Below, piece after piece: positions 58,241-64,000 of a stretch of 64,000 nucleotides of DNA. The notes below the pieces were generated by a model. That model saw nothing but the letters and a program-made list of their open reading frames with translations. It had not been told where the DNA came from and did no database searches. A program made the position numbers and the translations under genes. This DNA is from Pseudomonas cannabina (lineage in GTDB: Bacteria; Pseudomonadota; Gammaproteobacteria; Pseudomonadales; Pseudomonadaceae), in assembly GCF_900100365.1 (NCBI RefSeq), contig NZ_FNKU01000001.1:1860001-1924000 (forward strand), written 5' to 3'. Each line of letters starts with the position of its first letter. Within the stretch, counting starts at the first letter, position 1.

Positions 58241-59146
58241 ATGAATAAAACAACAAGAATTGCAGACCCTTCCTACGAGCTGATGGACGACCACAACGGC
58301 CTGTCGATCATCTATCGTGAGCACGGCTTCCCCTGTCCGCTGGTACGCTGGCATTTCCACAAGGAATACGAGCTGCACCTGATTGTCGCCAGTTCCGGCA
58401 AAGTCTTTGTCGGCGACTACATCGGTAATTTCAACCCTGCCAGCCTGTTTCTCACCGGCCCGAACCTGCCGCACAACTGGATCAGCCAGGTCGACGAAGG
58501 TCAGGTGGTGCCCAAGCGCGACATGCTGGTCAACTTTACCGATGAATTGCTGGACAGCGGCAATCAGGTGTTTGCCGAGCTCAGAACCCTCACGCCACTG
58601 CTGGAGCGCGCCCGCTACGGTATCGAATTCCGCTGCAAGCGCACGATTCGCCAGGCAATGAAGCAGATGCAGAAGATCGCTGATTCAAGCGGCGTCACGC
58701 GCCTGGGGCACTTTTTCATTCTGCTCGAGTTGCTGGCGGCCAGCGACGACTACCAGTTGCTGTCAGGCACGGCTGTCGCGCACACCGCAGACGAACACAG
58801 TGTCGACCGCACCAACCGCGCCGTGGACTACATTTTTGCCCATTACAGCCGCGAACTGCCACTGGAGGAAGTCGCGGACTATCTGGGCATGAAGCCGACC
58901 TACTTTTCCAGGGTGTTCAAACAGGCCACCGGGCGCTGCTTCGTGGAGTTCGTCAACCGGTTGCGTATCAGCAAGTCCTGTGAGCTGCTGGCCGATGGCG
59001 ACAAACCCGTGACTGACGTGTGTTTCGAGTCGGGTTTCAACAACATTTCCAACTTCAACCGGCGCTTTCAGCAGCTCAAGGGCATGACACCCTCGCACTA
59101 TCGCCGCCTCGCCGTGCAGCGTCTGACCGAACAAAACCTGTACTGA
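58241..59146 (+). CDS. mtlR: MtlR, AraC-family regulator of mannitol genes
   Basis: A 301-residue AraC/XylS-type activator. The N-terminal cupin half senses the sugar (WHFHKEYELHLIVASSGKVF). The C-terminal half has two helix-turn-helix motifs: LEEVADYLGMKPTYFSRVFK and VTDVCFESGFNNISNFNRRF, ending GMTPSHYRRLA. Its position just upstream of mtlEFGKD, on the same strand, and its close resemblance to MtlR of Pseudomonas support the name. An ATG at 58208 gives 11 more residues and is a possible start. Confidence 0.9.
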   Translation: MNKTTRIADPSYELMDDHNGLSIIYREHGFPCPLVRWHFHKEYELHLIVASSGKVFVGDYIGNFNPASLFLTGPNLPHNWISQVDEGQVVPKRDMLVNFTDELLDSGNQVFAELRTLTPLLERARYGIEFRCKRTIRQAMKQMQKIADSSGVTRLGHFFILLELLAASDDYQLLSGTAVAHTADEHSVDRTNRAVDYIFAHYSRELPLEEVADYLGMKPTYFSRVFKQATGRCFVEFVNRLRISKSCELLADGDKPVTDVCFESGFNNISNFNRRFQQLKGMTPSHYRRLAVQRLTEQNLY

Positions 59147-59948
59147 TTTGCCCCTCGCCGCGCGATCTTCGTCTACGCTGCCATAGCCTCAAAGCGTGCC
59201 CGAGGGCGATTGCGCGGCATTGCCGCTCAATTCGCGTGTGCAAAATAGTATCAGTCGGAGTGCGGTGCAGGATTTGTCTTTCAGCCCGAACGCCGTTGTA
59301 ATCAGTGCACATCTTCCTCACCTCCGGAAGAGAAAAAAACAATAACCAGCCTTCTACTGCTCACTGGGCGTGGAAGAGGAGTGATCAATGAAAACCTCAG
59401 CAAAACTTCTGCTCGCCAGTTCCGTCCTCAGTACCTGTTTCGTGTTCAGTGGCAGTGCCAAGGCCGGAACCGTGACCATCGCCACGGTCAATAACAGCGA
59501 CATGATCCGCATGCAGCGCCTCTCCAAAACCTTTGAAGAACAGCACCCTGACATCAAGCTCAACTGGGTGGTGCTGGAAGAGAACGTTCTGCGTCAGCGT
59601 CTGACCACCGACATCGCCACCAAAGGCGGTCAGTTCGACGTGCTGACCATCGGCATGTACGAAGCTTCACTCTGGGGCCAGAAAGGCTGGTTGCAGGAGA
59701 TGAAGGACTTGCCGGCCAGTTACGCGCTGGACGACGTCTTCCCGTCGGTGCGCGACGGTCTGTCAGTCGATGGCAAGCTGTTCGCCCTGCCGTTCTACGC
59801 CGAAGCGTCGATCACCTATTACCGCACCGACCTGTTCAAGACAGCCGGTCTGACCATGCCGGAACGCCCGACCTGGACACAGATTGCCGAGTTCGCCGGC
59901 AAACTGACCGACAAGTCCAAGGAACAGTACGGCCTCTGCCTGCGCGGC

Positions 59949-59951
59949 TAG
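59949..59951 (+). other. First in-frame TAG of mtlE
   Basis: The stop falls in YGLCLRG-TAG-VGWGENM, a conserved part of the binding protein (a Lys or Gln would fit). The context is GGCTAGGTCGG. Confidence 0.85.
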
Positions 59952-60626
59952 GTCGGCTGGGGCGAGAACATGGCGCTGATTACCACGCTGGCCAACGCCT
60001 ACGGTGGACGCTGGTTCGATGAGCAGTGGAAACCACAGTTCGATCAGCCGGAGTGGAAGGACGCGCTGAATTACTACGTCAACACCCTGAAACAATCCGG
60101 CCCGCCGGGCGCCTCGAGCAACGGCTTCAACGAAAACCTTGCGCTGTTCAACAGCGGCAAGTGCGCGATCTGGGTAGACGCCAGCGTCGCCGGCTCGTTC
60201 GTCACCGACAAGAAGCAAAGCAAAGTGGCTGACAACGTAGGCTTTACCTACGCACCGCATGAGGTGACCGACAAGGGCTCTTCCTGGCTGTATTCGTGGT
60301 CGCTGGCGATCCCGACCAGCGCCAAGAATGCAAAAGATGCTGCCGAGTTCACTCAGTGGGCGACCTCGAAAGAGTACGCCAGGCTGGTCGCAGATACCGA
60401 CGGCGTGTCCAACGTACCGCCGGGCACCCGCGCCTCGACCTACACCGACGAGTACAAGAAAGCCGCACCGTTTGCCAACATCACCCTGGAATCGCTGAAG
60501 GTGGCCAATCCCAAGGCGCCAACGCTCAAACCCGTGCCTTATGTCGGGATTCAACTGGTCACCATCCCTGAGTTCCAGGCCATCGGTACCAGTGTCGGCC
60601 AGCAGTTCTCGGCCGCACTGATCGGC

Positions 60627-60629
60627 TAG
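60627..60629 (+). other. Second in-frame TAG of mtlE
   Basis: The stop falls in FSAALIG-TAG-ATVEKAL, 26 residues before the true end. A Gln (CAG) is a plausible original residue. The context is CGGCTAGGCC. Confidence 0.85.
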
Positions 60630-60795
60630 GCCACGGTTGAAAAAGCCCTGGCAAATGCACAAACCGCTACCGAGCGGGACATGAAACGCGCGGGTTACCC
60701 GAAGAAGTAAACGCCCGGCATCAGGGCGCAGGCTGCGGCTTGCGTCCTGTCGCCCACTTGTGCATCACCTCGTGCAATCCGGTTCGGAGCCACCC

Positions 60796-61728
60796 ATGAA
60801 GACCTCAGCCATCCCTGAACGCACGGACCTGTCCGGCGATCAGCCCCCACTCAAGCAACATCGATTCAAACCGGGCTGGTTTCTGGTCAGCCCCTCCGTT
60901 GCGTTGCTGCTGATCTGGATGATCGTGCCGCTGGGCATGACCATTTATTTTTCGCTGATTCGTTACAACCTGCTGTCGCCTGGCGAAAACGAGTTCGTCG
61001 GGCTGGAGAACTTTCAGTACTTCGTCACCGACAGCGGCTTTTTGCCCGGCGCCGGCAACACCCTGTTGCTGGTCGGCAGTGTGCTGGCGATCAGTGTGAT
61101 CCTCGGCGTGCTGATTTCGGCGCTGCTCGAGGCCAGCGAGTTCTTTGGTCGCGGCATCGTGCGCGTCCTGCTGATCTCGCCGTTCTTCATCATGCCGACG
61201 GTCAGCGCCCTGATCTGGAAAAACCTGATCTTTCACCCGGTGTCCGGCGTGCTGGCTGCGGTATGGAAGTTCTTCGGTGCCGAGCCGATCGACTGGTTCG
61301 CGCATTATCCGATGCTGTCGATCATTATCATTGTGTCCTGGCAATGGCTGCCGTTCGCCATTCTGATCCTGATGACCGCCATGCAGTCGCTGGATCAGGA
61401 GCAGAAGGAAGCAGCGCGCCTGGACGGTGCCGGTCCCATTGCGATCTTCTGGCACCTGACCCTGCCGCATCTGGCTCGCCCTATCGCGGTCGTGGTGATG
61501 ATCGAGACGATCTTCCTGCTCTCGGTGTTCGCTGAAATCTTTACCACCACCAATGGCGGGCCGGGTTTTGCCTCGACCAACCTCGCGTACCTGATCTACA
61601 TCCAGGCGCTGCTGCAGTTCGACGTCGGCATGGCCTCGGCGGGCGGTCTTATCGCCGTGGTCATTGCCAACATCGCGGCGATCATCCTGATCCGGATGAT
61701 AGGCAAAAACCTCACCGACAAGTCATGA
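60796..61728 (+). CDS. mtlF: Mannitol/sorbitol ABC transporter permease MtlF
   Basis: A 310-residue inner-membrane permease with six predicted helices after a cytoplasmic lead (MKTSAIPERTDLSGDQ). The first helix is near residues 35-55 (FLVSPSVALLLIWMIVPLGM). The coupling motif that contacts the ATPase is EAARLDGAGPIAIFWHLTLP (EAA loop). It pairs with MtlG and MtlK. The ATG at 60796 follows CGGAGCCACCC; the frame from 60760 is not used. It is 85 bases after the broken mtlE. Confidence 0.93.
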   Translation: MKTSAIPERTDLSGDQPPLKQHRFKPGWFLVSPSVALLLIWMIVPLGMTIYFSLIRYNLLSPGENEFVGLENFQYFVTDSGFLPGAGNTLLLVGSVLAISVILGVLISALLEASEFFGRGIVRVLLISPFFIMPTVSALIWKNLIFHPVSGVLAAVWKFFGAEPIDWFAHYPMLSIIIIVSWQWLPFAILILMTAMQSLDQEQKEAARLDGAGPIAIFWHLTLPHLARPIAVVVMIETIFLLSVFAEIFTTTNGGPGFASTNLAYLIYIQALLQFDVGMASAGGLIAVVIANIAAIILIRMIGKNLTDKS

Positions 61729-61738
61729 GGACCTTGCC

Positions 61739-62572
61739 ATGATGACCCTCAAGCAATCACGCCGCCTGCAAAGCCTGCTGCTCGGAACCCTGTCCTGGAT
61801 TATCGCCGCGGTGGTGTTCTTCCCGATCTTCTGGATGGTGCTGACCAGCTTCAAAACCGAGATCGACGCCTTCGCCACGCCGCCGCAACTGCTCTTCACG
61901 CCGACGCTGGAGAACTACCTGCACATTCAGGAGCGCAGCGATTACTTTCACTTCGCCTGGAACTCGGTGCTGATTTCCTTCAGCGCCACCGCTCTGGCCA
62001 TGTTGATCGCCATCCCGGCGGCTTACTCCATGGCGTTCTTCGAGACCAAACGCACCAAAAGCACGCTGCTGTGGATGCTCTCGACCAAAATGCTGCCACC
62101 CGTGGGCGTGCTGATGCCGATCTACCTGCTGGCCAAGACCTTCGGCCTGCTGGATTCGCGGCTGGCGCTGATCATCATCTACACGCTGATCAACCTGCCG
62201 ATCGTGGTCTGGATGATCTACACCTACTTCAAGGATATTCCCGGTGAAATCCTCGAAGCGTCGCGACTGGACGGGGCCAGCACCCGCCAAGAGATCTTTC
62301 GGGTACTGATGCCGATCTGCAAGGGCGGCCTGGCGTCCACCGCGCTGCTGTCACTGATTCTGTGCTGGAACGAGGCGTTCTGGTCATTGAACCTCACTTC
62401 GTCCGCCGCCGCGCCGCTGACCGCCCTGATCGCTTCCTACTCCAGCCCCGAAGGGTTGTTCTGGGCCAAGCTGTCAGCGGTGTCAACCCTGGCGTGCGCA
62501 CCCATCCTGATTTTCGGCTGGATCAGTCAGAAACAACTGGTTCGCGGCCTGTCGTTCGGCGCTGTCAAATAG
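61739..62572 (+). CDS. mtlG: Mannitol/sorbitol ABC transporter permease MtlG
   Basis: A 277-residue permease, second membrane subunit of the polyol transporter. About six helices are seen, the first in LLGTLSWIIAAVVFFPIFWM. The EAA loop is LEASRLDGASTRQEIFRVLM. Two adjacent ATGs (61739 and 61742) are both possible starts, with AGGAC just upstream. It is 10 bases after mtlF and 30 bases before mtlK. It ends in TAG, here as a genuine stop. Confidence 0.93.
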   Translation: MMTLKQSRRLQSLLLGTLSWIIAAVVFFPIFWMVLTSFKTEIDAFATPPQLLFTPTLENYLHIQERSDYFHFAWNSVLISFSATALAMLIAIPAAYSMAFFETKRTKSTLLWMLSTKMLPPVGVLMPIYLLAKTFGLLDSRLALIIIYTLINLPIVVWMIYTYFKDIPGEILEASRLDGASTRQEIFRVLMPICKGGLASTALLSLILCWNEAFWSLNLTSSAAAPLTALIASYSSPEGLFWAKLSAVSTLACAPILIFGWISQKQLVRGLSFGAVK

Positions 62573-62602
62573 CCCGGCCCAGAGAATAAAAAGGAGTTCA
62601 CC

Positions 62603-63709
62603 ATGGCTAACCTCAGCATCAGAAACCTGCAAAAAGGCTTTGACGGTCATCAGATCATCAAGGGCATCGATCTGGACGTGAAAGACCGGGAATTCGTGGT
62701 TTTCGTCGGCCCGTCAGGCTGCGGCAAGTCCACCCTGCTGCGGCTGATCGCCGGGCTCGAGGAAGTCACCTCCGGCACCATCGAACTCGATGGCCGCGAC
62801 ATCACTCAGGTCACCCCGGCCAAACGCGATCTGGCGATGGTGTTTCAGACCTACGCGCTGTATCCGCATATGACGGTCGGTAAGAACCTGTCGTTTGCAC
62901 TGGACCTGGCCGGTGGCGACAAGGCCGAGATCAAGAAGAAAGTTGATGAGGCCGCGCGCATTCTGGAACTCGGCCCGCTGCTGGAGCGCAAGCCCAAGCA
63001 ACTGTCCGGCGGGCAGCGCCAGCGTGTGGCGATTGGCCGGGCCATCGTGCGCAACCCGAAAATCTTCCTGTTCGACGAACCGTTGTCCAACCTCGATGCC
63101 GCGTTGCGCGTACAGACCCGACTCGAACTCTCACGGCTGCACAAGGAGTTGCAGGCGACGATGATCTACGTCACCCACGATCAGGTCGAAGCCATGACGC
63201 TGGCCGACAAAGTGGTGGTGCTCAATGGCGGCAAGGTCGAGCAGGTCGGCTCTCCGCTGGAGCTGTATCACCACCCGGCCAACCTGTTCGTCGCCGGTTT
63301 TCTCGGCACGCCGAAAATGGGCTTCCTCAAAGGCAAGATCAGCCGGGTGAGCGGCGCAGAGTGCGAAGTCGAACTGGACGCCGGCACGCGCATCAACCTG
63401 CCGGTCAACGGCGCAGGGCGAAGTGTCGGTGACGCGGTCACCCTGGGCATTCGTCCGGAACACCTGAACCTGGCGCAGGACGGCGATTGCCAGTTGCAGG
63501 TCATCGCCGATGTCAGCGAACGCCTGGGCAGTGATACGTATTGCCACGTGCGGACCCGCTCCGGTGAGCCGCTGACCCTGCGTATCCGTGGCGATCTGGC
63601 CAGTCAGTACGGCGAAACGCTGAACCTGCATCTGGATAGCGCCCATTGCCACTTGTTCAACGCACAAGGTCTGGTGATCGCCAAAGCCTTGCAGACAGTC
63701 GCTGCCTGA
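62603..63709 (+). CDS. mtlK: Mannitol/sorbitol ABC transporter ATPase MtlK
   Basis: A 368-residue MalK-type ATP-binding protein. Walker A GPSGCGKST, the signature LSGGQRQRV, Walker B FLFDEPLSNLDA and the switch His in YVTHDQVEAM are all intact. The C-terminal regulatory OB domains (ITRVSGAECEVEL-like region, LGIRPEHLNLAQ) are present. It powers uptake through MtlF/MtlG with the binding protein mtlE. A good AAAGGAGTTCACC ribosome site precedes the ATG. Confidence 0.95.
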   Translation: MANLSIRNLQKGFDGHQIIKGIDLDVKDREFVVFVGPSGCGKSTLLRLIAGLEEVTSGTIELDGRDITQVTPAKRDLAMVFQTYALYPHMTVGKNLSFALDLAGGDKAEIKKKVDEAARILELGPLLERKPKQLSGGQRQRVAIGRAIVRNPKIFLFDEPLSNLDAALRVQTRLELSRLHKELQATMIYVTHDQVEAMTLADKVVVLNGGKVEQVGSPLELYHHPANLFVAGFLGTPKMGFLKGKISRVSGAECEVELDAGTRINLPVNGAGRSVGDAVTLGIRPEHLNLAQDGDCQLQVIADVSERLGSDTYCHVRTRSGEPLTLRIRGDLASQYGETLNLHLDSAHCHLFNAQGLVIAKALQTVAA

Positions 63710-63727
63710 GTCCCGGAGAACCCTGTC

Positions 63728-64000
63728 ATGTCCGCTCAACACATCAAGCTGAACAAAAACAATCTGTCACAGCTGGACGCTGATATCGCCCTGCCCGCCT
63801 ACGCCGTCGACAACACTCGTCAGGGCATTGCCCACATAGGGGTCGGTGGTTTCCATCGTGCACATCAGGCGTTTTACACCGATGCGCTGATGAACAGCGG
63901 CGAAGGCCTGGACTGGAGCATCTGCGGGGTCGGCCTGCGACCTGAAGACCGCGCCGTGCGCGATGCCCTGGCCGAACAGGATTACCTGTACACGCTCTAC
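63728..64000 (+). CDS. mtlD: Mannitol 2-dehydrogenase MtlD (partial, 5' part)
   Basis: The first 91 residues of a long-chain mannitol/sorbitol dehydrogenase that oxidises mannitol to fructose with NAD. The start is MSAQHIKLNKNNLSQLD, then the nucleotide-binding IAHIGVGGFHRAHQAFYTD. The gene continues past the window end. It follows mtlK by 18 bases, so it belongs to the mtlEFGKD operon. Confidence 0.92.
   Translation, partial: MSAQHIKLNKNNLSQLDADIALPAYAVDNTRQGIAHIGVGGFHRAHQAFYTDALMNSGEGLDWSICGVGLRPEDRAVRDALAEQDYLYTLY

Larger units (their letters stand above)
59388..60710 (+). pseudogene. mtlE: mtlE, mannitol/sorbitol periplasmic binding protein (two in-frame TAG codons)
   Basis: Full frame of 440 codons for the solute-binding protein of a polyol ABC transporter. 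It has a signal peptide (LLASSVLSTCFVFSGSAKAG), the N-lobe (TVTIATVNNSDMIRMQRLSK), and a GWGENMALITTLANAYGGRW-type hinge. Codon 188 (59949-59951) and codon 414 (60627-60629) are TAG. Everything before, between and after stays in one frame and is normal, ending DMKRAGYPKK with TAA at 60708-60710. The ATG follows GGAAGAGGAGTGATCA. Without readthrough only the first 187 residues would be made, and transport should fail although mtlFGK look intact. Confidence 0.88.

Noticed and set aside
1..64000. Full reassignment of TAG as a sense codon
   Set aside because: Several intact genes in the window end with a single TAG followed by unrelated sequence (stops ending at 16152, 38594, 56033, 57342, 62572, and on the minus strand at 32281, 36658 and 57339), so TAG still works as a stop here.

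Overview
The window reads as chromosomal DNA of a Pseudomonas from the P. syringae group. Evidence: high GC with dense Pseudomonas-type genes, a MuxABC tripartite efflux operon, a CrcX/CrcZ-type Crc-sequestering RNA under a sigma-54 promoter, the liu leucine-catabolism cluster, the mtl mannitol ABC transporter cluster, and P. syringae-like palindromic intergenic repeats. No tRNA, rRNA, prophage, CRISPR array or complete insertion sequence was seen. The species assignment is by recognition only.

Layout. 1-5.8 kb (minus): muxC (cut by the window edge), muxB and muxA, coupled by ATGA overlaps. 5.9-7.4 kb: tpx peroxidase and a LysR regulator. 7.5-12.9 kb (minus): the tamA-tamB outer-membrane assembly operon, with both genes broken. 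13.0-16.2 kb: a GNAT acetyltransferase, xthA, and a PstS-like/OmpA fusion. 16.2-18.5 kb: an acyl-CoA dehydrogenase divergent from a LysR regulator. 18.6-26.3 kb: liuR, liuE, a CrcX-like sRNA, liuA, liuB, liuC and liuD (leucine/isovalerate catabolism), with two matching LiuR-type operators. 26.5-32.2 kb: nfuA, an acyltransferase and metH. 32.3-36.1 kb: an orphan periplasmic binding protein, a 37-residue membrane peptide, cysI and a DUF934 gene. 36.1-36.6 kb: repeat-rich non-coding DNA. 36.7-44.8 kb: sohB, a histidine phosphatase, an SCP2 protein, an APH-like kinase, SDR and Gfo/Idh dehydrogenases, a TSUP transporter, nudC and a crotonase.

45.0-57.3 kb is a signalling island. It holds a KaiC-like double ATPase translationally coupled to a hybrid histidine kinase with a degenerate receiver at its N-terminus, a single-domain receiver, a REC-kinase, CheB, CheR, a 1167-residue CHASE3-GAF-kinase-REC-REC-REC protein, another single-domain receiver and a glycosyltransferase. 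There is no CheA, CheW or chemoreceptor. A 107-bp MITE-like element sits in the divergent promoter region. 57.3-64 kb: cobF, then the mannitol regulator mtlR and mtlE-F-G-K-D, with mtlE carrying two in-frame stops and mtlD cut by the window edge.

The main anomalies are these. Three genes (tamA, tamB, mtlE) are interrupted by four in-frame stops, all TAG, three of them in the hexamer GCTAGG; tamB also has a frameshift. The sRNA lies inside the liu cluster with a complete sigma-54 promoter and an upstream inverted repeat. The KaiC/kinase/CheR/CheB island has no obvious canonical partners and is the best candidate for an under-described system.
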